Source: RUG14300 sp964561145
GTDB taxonomy: Bacteria > Bacillota > Clostridia > Christensenellales > CAG-1252
Assembly (NCBI GenBank): GCA_964561145.1
Contig: CAZLNZ010000004.1
Location: 72,648-136,647 of the forward strand
Direction of reading: 5' to 3'
Length of the DNA: 64,000 bases
Part shown: positions 34,001 through 42,031 of the stretch, piece by piece
Position numbering within the stretch: position 1 is the first letter of the stretch
Layout of the letters: every line of letters starts with the position of its first letter
Made by a program: the position numbers and the translations under genes
The notes under the pieces: model-generated
The model's database searches: none
What the model was told of the DNA's origin: nothing
What the model saw: the letters and a program-made list of their open reading frames with translations, nothing else

Positions 34001-35132
34001 CGAGCTCTGCAACAAGAGATGTGTTGGAGGTGAATTTATATGAAGAGTAAGCGTCATCGGTATTAGAAACCTTTGATTTACCCGAAGCATTGCTTATCAT
34101 AAGGATTTTGCTGTCTTCGGGAAGATTTTCATAACCTGATAACTCGTTATCTTTCAAATATTGATAAGGAGTTTTGGGAGAAACAAGTTCTTCGTCATCG
34201 CTGTTGCCAACCTGTGATTTCCAATCTGCAAAGGATTCAACGTCAACAACACCGTGTTTCATATATGTTGAAACAGCACTTGTGCCGTCAGCATTTTTGC
34301 CGATAGAACCATCCCAAGTGTTGGGAGTAGCAGGATTTGATTCGCTTGCGTTGTTGATGAAGCTACCATCGGGATCTCTCATGGAGTAGGTGTCGGAATA
34401 AACACCGTCTACTTGAGCATCATTGTATTCGCTCTTTGTGATTTTTTCTGTTTTTGCATTATCAAAGAAAACAGCACCTACAGCTTTATTTTCGGTATCG
34501 CCGAGTACTAGTGAAATGCTTACCGACTTTGTTTCTGTTTGAGATGTTTCAAGATATAATTCAATCTTTTGCCAGCCGCCTTCATCGGATTGAGCGAGTT
34601 TGAAACTCTTATTAACACTGCTTCCGAATTTAACATAAGCACTGCCGTTTGTTATTCCGACCAGTCTATAGTTGACGGATACGCGATAATAAGTGCCAAT
34701 TGCGGTAGTGAAGGTATTTTTTACGGTATAAACGTTTTCTTTTTCGTTGTATACCATAAATACAGCACTGTCACTATCATCCTCGTTTGCCTTACCGGGG
34801 TTGGCGATCGAAGCCCAAGATTTTAGTGCACTTTCGGTTTCGTATAACTCATCTACATGAATTACACCTGCTGAGGTGTTGGAGGAATCTCCGGAGGAGC
34901 TTACCGTCCATGTACCGGCAGTATAGGGAGCAGTTGTTCCCGTGTAGGTTGAGAAGGTACCGTTTTTAATCAAACCGGTATCTGCTGTTGTTTCGGAGCT
35001 ATCGTTTTTGTCATTTTGGTCATCATCGTCCGGAGTTGTTTTATCACAAGCTACGGCAGCGATGGTGAGGGCTAAAACGAGAACTAAAACCAAAACTAAT
35101 GAAAGTAAATTTTTAACTTTTGTTTTGTTCAT
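31038..35132 (-). CDS. 1364-residue surface lipoprotein, five CBM-like repeats plus C-terminal anchor
   Basis: Signal peptide and lipobox end in IAAVAC (C29), followed by an Asp-rich linker. Five related units of about 200-240 residues can be read. They share a KNGTF/NGSF-like start, a YYRVSVNYR / YYKISVWVY / YRVAIWLKT / YYIIKAYVR / YYILTVYVR strand, a W-Q-E/K/I strand and a final VFFDN / VYFDA / MFLDS / AFFDN strand. This is the pattern of beta-sandwich carbohydrate-binding domains. Near the end lie an acidic stretch (DDADDKADDKDDDDD), one membrane helix (WLYITSIVIAALLIIAIIVV) and a charged cytoplasmic tail. Both a lipid anchor and a C-terminal helix are unusual. The ligand is unknown. GAAGGTGG precedes the ATG. 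Confidence 0.85.
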   Translation of the reverse strand: MNKTKVKNLLSLVLVLVLVLALTIAAVACDKTTPDDDDQNDKNDSSETTADTGLIKNGTFSTYTGTTAPYTAGTWTVSSSGDSSNTSAGVIHVDELYETESALKSWASIANPGKANEDDSDSAVFMVYNEKENVYTVKNTFTTAIGTYYRVSVNYRLVGITNGSAYVKFGSSVNKSFKLAQSDEGGWQKIELYLETSQTETKSVSISLVLGDTENKAVGAVFFDNAKTEKITKSEYNDAQVDGVYSDTYSMRDPDGSFINNASESNPATPNTWDGSIGKNADGTSAVSTYMKHGVVDVESFADWKSQVGNSDDEELVSPKTPYQYLKDNELSGYENLPEDSKILMISNASGKSKVSNTDDAYSSYKFTSNTSLVAELGTYYKISVWVYTDVEGFKHASDTSEEEKEAVGAWIKIGGIEDAAFANINTEKKWQEYTIYLFGHEFRSKDYSIVLSLGDGGKGDSTLACGTVYFDALSIERVGTFDSSNKASIIDGLKNQAEYNSLYNSIVEMTTIANDDSANINLKEGNYATSVDNDVKANVSIDAKDSAETIKNSDILFRHFNIDEVQGKVVGSTDEEIAQWWKDNYGLSESPKAPYDFKDLVMINNLTPSAYNLEVSGDMHINKNSHYRVAIWLKTIGISSDTGATIALNYEDGTSLASFTKVNTSAYENEDTNNYAEYVFYIQGSNLVSLNPADDDKVVNLKVSMGSGNQYSTSSFLKGAIVIANVNFEQIEYSEYDDATTGTYVKKNSLTESQGTISNGSFNGFSYDSDKIDSTTGLQTDFLKPSNWTLNSSADDSIESGIVNVNATEFIKNKFGEDYQIYNKWAKGHESAKDVNFGAPNVLAINVPDEVKAQLLYSSSSVSLSTNSYYIIKAYVRVIGDMKGELHLTTTNNTEPVVAKLSSIDGDDGWQEIVLVARTGAFSSASATLKIYVGEYSVEHDKDDDTQAKYSGTMFLDSFTYYTIDKDKYEELAAADNTHNANFNIEEFYTTNDTEKVTAPSKWTGSGAKSSSSIATTENVQYAGIFTKGYSNVDNLKLVEEKTVTAEDGSEETEYETIEGSTLTKDYIFDSKGMNNGLETSDSLLLINNQVESYYQYKNTSSITLDKNSYYILTVYVRTYGIAEGKNAIVRVSTGTDSVVYETPVNTEYVPVRENGKLTYVTNDDGTKSVKKEKTDDNQWQQINFYFKTAESSSTSSVYVYLILGESDEKVQGYAFFDNLSLTKYADETEFNEAYAARYQVDEDGKALVGEDGKYLDAENADEFLLNNRIIRADDADDKADDKDDDDDTKDEEEKSSNELLWLYITSIVIAALLIIAIIVVLLRKYIPKKWFKRKKSVDYARPEEEKSKGAKEDKSDKDEFKD

Positions 35133-35191
35133 GTTACCACCTTCTGAAAATATAGTGTGTTTGCTAAGTTATATTAGTATATAACTCAAAT

Positions 35192-35220
35192 ATTATAATA
35201 AAAAACAATAAATTAATCAA
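35192..35220 (-). promoter_or_regulatory. Promoter of the large lipoprotein gene
   Basis: On the minus strand: TTGATT (35220-35215), a 17-bp spacer and TATAAT (35197-35192), giving a leader of about 50 nt. Confidence 0.65.
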
Positions 35221-35336
35221 TCAAAAAAGACAAGTAATTTTTAGAAATTAAAATATTTTAAATACTTTATACATAATATATCCATATATACTTTGATTTC
35301 TGCATAAAATTCAAGAGAGTTACCATCCTAACAATT

Positions 35337-35711
35337 ATGGCAAAGGAAAAAAAGAGGAACATCTTAAAGAAACTCTTACCTGTAGGCGGCTTATTTGTAG
35401 GAGCTGTTAACGGTTTATTCGGAGGAGGAGGGGGAATGCTGTTAGTCCCATTGTTAACTTTTGTAGGAGGACTCGAGCAAAAAGAAAGCCATGCTACGGC
35501 AATTGCAATTATACTTCCTCTTTGTTTAGTTACGGCAATAACCTATACTTTGTTCGGAAAGATCGCATTACTTTCGGCAGGCTTTACGGAGATCGGTGTA
35601 GTTATTGGCGGAATCTTAGGTGCGGTTCTGCTGAAGAAACTTTCCTCGAAATTTCTTTCCGTAACTTTTTATATATTAATGATTTTGGCGGGGGCAAGAA
35701 TGGTTATATGA
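35337..35711 (+). CDS. TauE/SafE-type permease, half protein 1
   Basis: 124 residues, about four membrane helices, with the TauE/SafE hallmark GLFVGAVNGLFGGGGGMLLVPLL near residues 17-40. A full TauE protein is about 250 residues with two such halves. Here each half is a separate gene, joined by an ATGA overlap. Presumed substrate is a sulfonate, sulfite or other organic anion. The two halves probably form a heterodimer. Confidence 0.8.
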   Translation: MAKEKKRNILKKLLPVGGLFVGAVNGLFGGGGGMLLVPLLTFVGGLEQKESHATAIAIILPLCLVTAITYTLFGKIALLSAGFTEIGVVIGGILGAVLLKKLSSKFLSVTFYILMILAGARMVI

Positions 35712-36100
35712 AAATAGTGTGGTTGATTCTCTCGGGAATACTTTCAGGAGTATTGGGCGGTATGGGAATGGGCGGTGGTACAGCATTAATTCCAATACTA
35801 ACATTGCTACTAAATTATTCACAACATGAAGCACAGTGGATTAATACTGTAACCTTTATTCCGATGTCTGTTATCGCATTAATTATTCATACCAAGAACG
35901 GACTTGTTAATAAGAAAGTACTCCTCAAAGTAATTATTCCTGCAGTTGTTGGCACCATTGCTACAGCTTATTGTTCAACACTTCTTCGCGGGGAACTGTT
36001 ATCCAAGCTTTTTGGCGGATTCTTAATTGTTTTGGGTATATTTTCAATAATTCTAACGATTATTAACGGGAAAAAGAAACGGAAGGAGGAAACCGAGTGA
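35708..36100 (+). CDS. TauE/SafE-type permease, half protein 2
   Basis: 130 residues from MKIVWLILSGILSGVLGGMGMGGGTALIP, the second hallmark repeat of the family, then about three more helices and a basic tail (NGKKKRKEETE). Its ATG overlaps the stop of half 1. The two frames differ, so read-through would need a frameshift. A sequencing error could also split one gene, but each half has its own complete hallmark start. The following gene overlaps by 4 bp (GTGA). Confidence 0.8.
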   Translation: MKIVWLILSGILSGVLGGMGMGGGTALIPILTLLLNYSQHEAQWINTVTFIPMSVIALIIHTKNGLVNKKVLLKVIIPAVVGTIATAYCSTLLRGELLSKLFGGFLIVLGIFSIILTIINGKKKRKEETE

Positions 36101-36825
36101 AGGGGATAATATTAGCAGGCGGCAGAGGTTCGAGGCTAATGCCCTTAACAGCGGACAAGCCCAAGCCTATGATGGAACTTTTAGGGAAGCCGGTGATTTG
36201 CCATCTATTGGACTTGATAGCAAAAACCTGCATAAAAGATGTATATATCACTCTTGGCTATAAGGGGGAGCAAATATCTGATTATCTGGGCAATACCTAT
36301 GGTAATATTAGACTTTACTATTCAAGAGAAGAAAAGCCACTAGGAACCGCAGGAAGTGTTAAGAGATTGTCCTCGATTATTGATGATACTATTCTAGTTG
36401 TGAGCGGTGATATTTATACAGATGTTGACCTTACTTCAATGATTAACTTCCATAATAAGATTGGGGCACAAGCAACGGTTCTTGCAACAAAAGTGGATAA
36501 TCCAAAAGATTTTGGCGTGATTGTAAGAGATTCGAGCTCAAGAATAGTATTCTTCGAGGAAAAACCAAATAATCCCTCAAGTAATCTTGTCAATGCAGGT
36601 GTTTACGTGCTTGATAAATCTGTTTTATCGCATATTCCCGATGGTTTTTCGGATTTTTCAAGGGATGTTTTTCCCTATCTCGATAAGCTCTATTGTTATG
36701 AAGATTCATTTAATTGGTCGGATATCGGAACACTGTCATCATACTATAGCGTTAATCTCAAAATGGCAAAGAAATACGAGGAAGAGTCTAAATTACATTG
36801 TGTTTTACAAAAAGCGACCAAATGA
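36097..36825 (+). CDS. Sugar-1-phosphate nucleotidyltransferase
   Basis: 242 residues with IILAGGRGSRLMPLTADKPKPMMELLGKP, the NTP-transferase signature. Later come VVSGDIYTDVD (metal-binding Asp), FEEKPNNPSSNLVNAGVYVLD and WSDIGTLSSYY. It resembles mannose-1-phosphate guanylyltransferase and glucose-1-phosphate thymidylyltransferase core domains without a C-terminal left-handed helix. It makes an NDP-sugar for cell-surface glycans. The sugar cannot be told. It starts at GTG with AAGGAGG about 12 nt upstream, overlapping the TauE stop. Confidence 0.85.
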   Translation: MKGIILAGGRGSRLMPLTADKPKPMMELLGKPVICHLLDLIAKTCIKDVYITLGYKGEQISDYLGNTYGNIRLYYSREEKPLGTAGSVKRLSSIIDDTILVVSGDIYTDVDLTSMINFHNKIGAQATVLATKVDNPKDFGVIVRDSSSRIVFFEEKPNNPSSNLVNAGVYVLDKSVLSHIPDGFSDFSRDVFPYLDKLYCYEDSFNWSDIGTLSSYYSVNLKMAKKYEEESKLHCVLQKATK

Positions 36826-36849
36826 TAGTGAAATTGTGTTCGAAAAGCA

Positions 36850-36878
36850 TTGAAAAAAAATAATTTATACTATATAAT
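36850..36878 (+). promoter_or_regulatory. Promoter of the rnj-trmR-trhP block
   Basis: TTGAAA (36850-36855), a 17-bp spacer and TATAAT (36873-36878). GAGGTG precedes the rnj ATG at 36905. Confidence 0.7.
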
Positions 36879-36904
36879 ATTATATTATAAATCATTGAGG
36901 TGCT

Positions 36905-38545
36905 ATGAGCAAGAAGAACCTAAGCGTTGCTTTCCTTGGCGGTGTCGGGGAGATAGGCAAAAATATGACAGTATTATCTTGCGGAGATAATCTGTTAATA
37001 ATAGATGCGGGAATGAGCTTTCCCAATGAGGATATGCCGGGAATAGATGCTGTAATTCCTGACTTTTCTTATTTGAGAGAGAATAAGGAGAAGATTAAAG
37101 GTATTATTCTTACCCATGGGCATGAGGACCATATAGGTGCGATTCCATATCTTTTGGAGGAATTCGATATTCCTGTTTACGGTAGTGACGTTACTTTAGC
37201 ACTTCTCAGTGCAAAGCTTAAGGAACACGAGGTTAACGCACGCACTTTTGTAGTAAAGGACAAAGATATTGTCGATTTAAATCCTTTTAAGGTCGAATTC
37301 TTTCACGTGTGTCACTCGGTATCAGGTTCTTTTGCTGTTGCCGTACATACAGCAAAGGGTATCATTTTCCATACCGGTGACTTTAAGATAGACTATACTC
37401 CTGTTGATGATTATCCCTGTGATCTGCAAAGATTTGCGGCATTAGGTTCTAAGGGCGTTCTTTTAATGCTTGGTGAAAGCACTAACGTCGAGCGTGAAGG
37501 ACAGACTGTAAGCGAGGTTGCCGTCGGACAAACCTTTGACAAGATCTTTGCCGATAACAAAGATCGTAGAATAATAATAGCAACCTTCGCTTCAAACATT
37601 AATAGACTTCAGCAGATTATAACCGTTGGAGCCAAGTATGATAGAAAAGTCGCCTTTTGTGGTAGAAGCATGCTGAAAGCTTCGGAAATCGGACTTGATC
37701 TCGGTATACTTAAGGTTTTGCCCGGGGATATAGTTGATATTGAAAGGGCTGCAAAGATGCCTGACAACAGAACCTGTATAGTGGTAACCGGCAGTCAGGG
37801 AGAGCCTATGAGTGCACTGTCCCGTATGTCAGTCGGCGATTTTAGCGGAATAACAATCGGAAATAACGATACTGTTATAATATCGGCAAGTCCGATTCCG
37901 GGAAACGAGCGTTCGGTGTATTCGGTAATTAACAATCTTTACAAACTTGGTGCCAAGGTTTGCTATCATACACTGAAGGATTTGCATGTTTCCGGGCATG
38001 CTCATCTAGAAGAGTTGAAGTTGATGCTTTCTTTAATAAAGCCCAAGTATTTTATGCCTGTTCACGGAGAATATCGGCATCAGGTTAAACATGCAGAACT
38101 CGCAATAGCACTTGGAACAGAGGAGGATAACGTCCTTATTCCTGAAATCGGATGGCAAGTTCAAGTTGGTAGCAAGCTTAAGAGGCTCGAGGATGTCAAA
38201 GCCGGCAACAGCTACATTGACGGTGATACCGTAAATGATAATATGGAGCTTGTAATCAAGGATAGGAAGATTCTGTCCGAAGACGGTATAATTATTATTC
38301 TTGTTTACCTCAATAAAAACGGATATTCGCACGATTTACCCGATGTATTATATAGAGGCTTTACCGGTAGCGAGGAATTTGCACAAAAACTAAAGGACGA
38401 AGTATATGAAGCAATCAAAGGAAAGGGATATTCCCAAGACCTTAGAGGTGCCTTGAAAAACAGGGTGGGTAGACTTGCAAGAAATCTGGCAAGAAAAAGT
38501 TTTAATAACAATCCTATGGTGGTTCCAATTATTGTTGAAAAATGA
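36905..38545 (+). CDS. rnj: Ribonuclease J
   Basis: 546 residues. The metallo-beta-lactamase metal site is LTHGHEDHIGAIPYLL, with a second-site histidine in IFHTGDFKID. A beta-CASP insertion contains GSQGEPMSALSRMS. HVSGHAHLEELKLML and MPVHGEYRH follow, and the C-terminal domain ends the protein. It is a 5'-to-3' exonuclease and endonuclease for mRNA decay and rRNA maturation in Firmicutes. It could be RNase J1 or J2; with one copy visible the name rnj is safest. Its stop overlaps the next ATG. Confidence 0.95.
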   Translation: MSKKNLSVAFLGGVGEIGKNMTVLSCGDNLLIIDAGMSFPNEDMPGIDAVIPDFSYLRENKEKIKGIILTHGHEDHIGAIPYLLEEFDIPVYGSDVTLALLSAKLKEHEVNARTFVVKDKDIVDLNPFKVEFFHVCHSVSGSFAVAVHTAKGIIFHTGDFKIDYTPVDDYPCDLQRFAALGSKGVLLMLGESTNVEREGQTVSEVAVGQTFDKIFADNKDRRIIIATFASNINRLQQIITVGAKYDRKVAFCGRSMLKASEIGLDLGILKVLPGDIVDIERAAKMPDNRTCIVVTGSQGEPMSALSRMSVGDFSGITIGNNDTVIISASPIPGNERSVYSVINNLYKLGAKVCYHTLKDLHVSGHAHLEELKLMLSLIKPKYFMPVHGEYRHQVKHAELAIALGTEEDNVLIPEIGWQVQVGSKLKRLEDVKAGNSYIDGDTVNDNMELVIKDRKILSEDGIIIILVYLNKNGYSHDLPDVLYRGFTGSEEFAQKLKDEVYEAIKGKGYSQDLRGALKNRVGRLARNLARKSFNNNPMVVPIIVEK

Positions 38546-39129
38546 TCGAGAAGGTTTTTGATTTGCAAAGGAAATATGCCGAAGAGTTTCATGTGCCTAT
38601 AATAGAGGCTGAGGGCTTAGCTCTTCTCAGGAAACTTGTAGAGGAGAGAAAACCCGAGAGGATCCTCGAAATAGGAACGGCAATAGGTTTTAGTGGTCTC
38701 AATATGCTGTCGCTATCGGAGAATTCCTTCCTTACAACGATAGATATAGATTCTCAAAGACTGGAAAAGGCAGAAGAATACTTTTCTTTGGCAGGTGTCG
38801 AGAAACGTGTTAAGATCATAGAGGATGATGCAAATTATATTCTTACTCTTCTCGAAGGAGAATATGATTTCATATTTCTGGACGGACCTAAGGCACACTA
38901 TAAAAGTATGCTTCCGCACATCTTGCGTTTATTGGCAAAGGGTGGTATAATATTCGTTGATGACGTTTATTATCATGGTTGGGTCAAAGGTGATGCCTAT
39001 CCTCAACATAAACATCGCACAATAATCACAAACATGAGATCGTTTATTAAAGCCGTGGAAGAAGATGATACACTGAAGGTAACCTCGTACGAAGTAGGAC
39101 AGGGACTAATGGTAATAGAAAAATGTTAA
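38542..39129 (+). CDS. trmR: tRNA 5-hydroxyuridine methyltransferase (O-methyltransferase)
   Basis: 195 residues, a class I SAM O-methyltransferase with ILEIGTAIGFSGLNML, TIDIDSQRLEKA, DFIFLDGPKAHY and GIIFVDDVYYHG. In B. subtilis the orthologous yrrM (trmR) stands directly before the U32-family genes that hydroxylate U34 of tRNA. The same neighbour is present here with a 7-bp overlap. It likely forms mo5U from ho5U. A generic caffeoyl-CoA-type O-methyltransferase is the alternative. Confidence 0.8.
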   Translation: MIEKVFDLQRKYAEEFHVPIIEAEGLALLRKLVEERKPERILEIGTAIGFSGLNMLSLSENSFLTTIDIDSQRLEKAEEYFSLAGVEKRVKIIEDDANYILTLLEGEYDFIFLDGPKAHYKSMLPHILRLLAKGGIIFVDDVYYHGWVKGDAYPQHKHRTIITNMRSFIKAVEEDDTLKVTSYEVGQGLMVIEKC

Positions 39130-40331
39130 AACCTGAATTGTTGGCTCCGGCAGGAAGCCGTGAAAAACTTAATATAGCCTTTCATTTTGGGGCAGATGCG
39201 TGTTATCTTGGCGGTAAGAGTTTTTCTTTACGTTCCTTTGCCGATAACTTTGACGAGCAGCAGCTTGAAGAAGCAGTAAAATATGCTCATTCTTTAGGAA
39301 AAAAAATATATGTAACTGTCAATATTTTCCCGTCAAACAATGATTTTCCTGCTTTAAAGGATTATCTGAGGTTTCTTGAGAGTATACAAGCGGACGGTGC
39401 ACTAATTACAGATCCCGGACTAATTGATCTATCTAAAGAGATTGCACCGAATTTGCCAATACATATAAGCACTCAGGCTAATATCACAAACAAGTATACT
39501 GCACGTTTCTGGCAAAAAATGGGTGCAGAAAGAATAGTTTTGGCAAGAGAGCTTTCTTTATCGGAGATAAAGGAAATAAGGGATTTTTGTCCGGATTTGG
39601 AAATAGAGTGTTTTGTCCACGGGGCATTATGCATCAGCTACAGCGGAAGATGTTTGTTGAGTAGCTATTTGACTGATAGAGATAGTAATCGAGGTGAATG
39701 TGTTCAAGCTTGCAGATGGCAATATAAGCTTACAGAAGTCTCACGCACCGATCCGCTGGAGATCGAAGAGGATGAAAGAGGTAGCTATCTACTTAATAGC
39801 TATGACCTAAATATGCTCAAACATATTGACGAACTAAAAGCGGCAGGAGTCAATTCTTTCAAGGTTGAGGGAAGGATGAAGACCGCCTACTATGTTGCGA
39901 ACGTAATCAATGCCTACAGAAGGGCTATTGATTTAGGCGATGGCTCAAAGGAAGAGCTAGAGGTTTTGGACAAAGAGCTATACAAGTGTAAGAATCGAGG
40001 TTACAGCGTTGGCTTTTACTATGGAAAAGATAGTGCCAATGTACAATACTCTAAAGCCCAATCGGGTGACGGCTACGATTTTACTGCAGTTATCTTGGGA
40101 AAGGTAGAAAAAGGATATCTTGTTGAAATGAGAAATCGCTTTAAAAGAGGAGATACTCTTGAAATACTATCCAATGGTAGCGACTTTAATAAGACCTTTA
40201 TTGTTGATAGGATTACCGATGAAAAAGGCATTGACATCGAAGATGTTAAGCTTGTTCAACAGCATGTTTTAATCTATCCGTCGTGTGAAGTGAACCTTAA
40301 TGAGTCGGATATATTGAGAAAGAAGAGTTAA
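39123..40331 (+). CDS. trhP: U32-family tRNA hydroxylation protein
   Basis: 402 residues, annotated in many genomes as peptidase U32. The start is ELLAPAGSREKLNIAFHFGADACYLGG. A cysteine cluster ECFVHGALCISYSGRCLLSSYL...GECVQACRW probably binds a 4Fe-4S cluster. FKVEGRMKTAYYVANV and a C-terminal beta domain follow. TrhP proteins make 5-hydroxyuridine at tRNA position 34 using prephenate. The overlap with trmR supports that pathway over a protease role. B. subtilis has two such genes (TrhP1 and TrhP2); only one long form is seen here. Confidence 0.85.
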   Translation: MLKPELLAPAGSREKLNIAFHFGADACYLGGKSFSLRSFADNFDEQQLEEAVKYAHSLGKKIYVTVNIFPSNNDFPALKDYLRFLESIQADGALITDPGLIDLSKEIAPNLPIHISTQANITNKYTARFWQKMGAERIVLARELSLSEIKEIRDFCPDLEIECFVHGALCISYSGRCLLSSYLTDRDSNRGECVQACRWQYKLTEVSRTDPLEIEEDERGSYLLNSYDLNMLKHIDELKAAGVNSFKVEGRMKTAYYVANVINAYRRAIDLGDGSKEELEVLDKELYKCKNRGYSVGFYYGKDSANVQYSKAQSGDGYDFTAVILGKVEKGYLVEMRNRFKRGDTLEILSNGSDFNKTFIVDRITDEKGIDIEDVKLVQQHVLIYPSCEVNLNESDILRKKS

Positions 40332-40333
40332 GT

Positions 40334-41509
40334 ATGGAGATCAAATGGAATCAACACGTTGTAATATTGTACGATAAGTACAGAGATGCAAGCATTGCAA
40401 AGGCTCTCGGCTATTATATTGAGCGAGAGTTTGTTTCTGCTGATGTTATTCCTATTGACAGTGTTGCTTATACCGGCACTTCATTATCGAGAATCAAGCA
40501 TGGTTACTATAAGCATTGTGCCAGACATTCAAGAGCGTTGCTTGCTACAGTTTCCGTAAAGAAAGATTCTATCGAAAAGAAAAGGGTAAATGAATTGCTT
40601 CGAACAAACGGCTATTCAAGTACCAACGGACGCATTAATCCCGGGAGAATAAAGAGGATAATCAATATTATCAAGAGATTCGAACCGATTATGGTCATTT
40701 GTACCACACCTGAAGTTTTGAAAATGACACTTATGGGGAGAACATATCTTGGTAAAGAATTTAATGTTGTTGCCGCTGTTCAAGATTTTTCTTTAGACCT
40801 AGCTTTTGTCAGAGGTGATGCAGACGGATACTTTGTTGAAAATCCCGAAGTTAAGCAAAAGCTTATTGCTAGCGGAATTCAACAAGAACGTATTGCCGTT
40901 GTAGGATTTCCTACATTGGGATTTGATATAAACGGGAATAAGTTTGAAAAGAGAGCTAAGCTCGGAATCAACGGTGCTTCTCCCGTCGTTACGGTCTATG
41001 GCGGTGATTACGATACTCACACCTTAAAAGCGGATATCGTAAACCTTATTAAGAACAAGAATGACGAATACACTTTGGTTATCGTAACCGGAGATAAGAG
41101 CTTGAGAAAGTATTATATGGATCTTCCCGATTTCTCGGCAGGCGTCTTGATAAACACCGAACTAAGTGAAGATTTGTTGGATGTTACAGACGTTTTGGTT
41201 ACCGTTCCCGAAACTGCCGCAATATTTAATGCATTTATGCGTGGAATCGGCGTTATAGTTGCTCCGGCGGTAACCTTGCTTGAAAAGCAGATACGCAAAT
41301 ATCTTGTAAAGAGAGCCCTTGTGATTCCTGCTAGAACCTCAGCGGAAACCCTTTATGGAGTCAAGGAACTTTTGGATGAAGCCGATAGAAGGGCGGAGTT
41401 TAAAAAGAGAGGTGAGATATACGCCTCCATGAGTTTGAACGATTTGAGAAACATAATACCTCAGATAGATAATATCGGAGTAAAGAAATTAACAGATAAA
41501 AACGAATAG
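40334..41509 (+). CDS. GT28/MGDG-synthase-like GT-B protein
   Basis: 391 residues with two Rossmann halves. VVILYDKYRDASIAKALGYYIE starts an MGDG-synthase-like N-terminal domain. The central stretch DGYFVENPEVKQKLIASGIQQERIAVVGFPTLGFD resembles the linker of GT28 diacylglycerol glycosyltransferases. The catalytic-type His seen in that family after the TD motif is replaced (QDFSLDLAF), and the donor-site glycines are weak (DVLVTVPETAAIFNA). It may be a divergent or inactive glycosyltransferase. It sits in the tight run between trhP and the cyclophilin gene. Confidence 0.55.
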   Translation: MEIKWNQHVVILYDKYRDASIAKALGYYIEREFVSADVIPIDSVAYTGTSLSRIKHGYYKHCARHSRALLATVSVKKDSIEKKRVNELLRTNGYSSTNGRINPGRIKRIINIIKRFEPIMVICTTPEVLKMTLMGRTYLGKEFNVVAAVQDFSLDLAFVRGDADGYFVENPEVKQKLIASGIQQERIAVVGFPTLGFDINGNKFEKRAKLGINGASPVVTVYGGDYDTHTLKADIVNLIKNKNDEYTLVIVTGDKSLRKYYMDLPDFSAGVLINTELSEDLLDVTDVLVTVPETAAIFNAFMRGIGVIVAPAVTLLEKQIRKYLVKRALVIPARTSAETLYGVKELLDEADRRAEFKKRGEIYASMSLNDLRNIIPQIDNIGVKKLTDKNE

Positions 41510-41518
41510 GAGGCTTAT

Positions 41519-42031
41519 ATGAGAACCTTTGCTACAATTGAATTGGAAGACGAAAGAAAAATTAGACTAGAGCTTTTTCCCGAGTATGCACCTATAAGTT
41601 GTGCAAACTTTATTAAGCTGTGTGAAGAAAACTTTTATGCAGGTACCATTTTTCATCGTGTAATACCGGGATTTATGATCCAAGGTGGTGGATTGAATGC
41701 AAATATGCAGGGAAAAGCCGGTGCACAGCCTATAAAGGGAGAGTTTAGAGCTAACGGAATCGCCAATCCCATAAAGCATACGATTGGAACATTGTCCATG
41801 GCTCGTACAAGCAACCCCAACAGTGCGACAAGTCAGTTTTTCATTTGTGTGAGCAATTGTAAGTACTTAGACGGAGAGTATGCTGCGTTCGGTCGTACCG
41901 TCGACGATGAGAGCTTAAAGGTCGCCATAGATATTTCGGTTGTTGATACAAGAACAGTCGGCTATTATGAGAATGTTCCTGTAAGAGATATAGTTATCAA
42001 GCGTATATACATACAGAACTTTGAGGAATAA
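41519..42031 (+). CDS. Cyclophilin-type peptidyl-prolyl isomerase
   Basis: 170 residues, a one-domain cytoplasmic cyclophilin with no signal peptide. The active site is read from FHRVIPGFMIQGGGLNANM, TIGTLSMARTSNPNSATSQFFICVSN and LDGEYAAFGRT. It catalyses proline cis/trans isomerisation in folding. TAGGAGG precedes the ATG. Its stop overlaps the ATG of the DUF512 gene by one base (TAATG). Confidence 0.93.
   Translation: MRTFATIELEDERKIRLELFPEYAPISCANFIKLCEENFYAGTIFHRVIPGFMIQGGGLNANMQGKAGAQPIKGEFRANGIANPIKHTIGTLSMARTSNPNSATSQFFICVSNCKYLDGEYAAFGRTVDDESLKVAIDISVVDTRTVGYYENVPVRDIVIKRIYIQNFEE

Noticed and set aside
35700..35712. Frameshift pseudogene in the TauE pair
   Set aside because: Both halves carry full hallmark starts and the ATGA overlap is a normal coupling. 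I list them as two genes, though an error cannot be wholly excluded.
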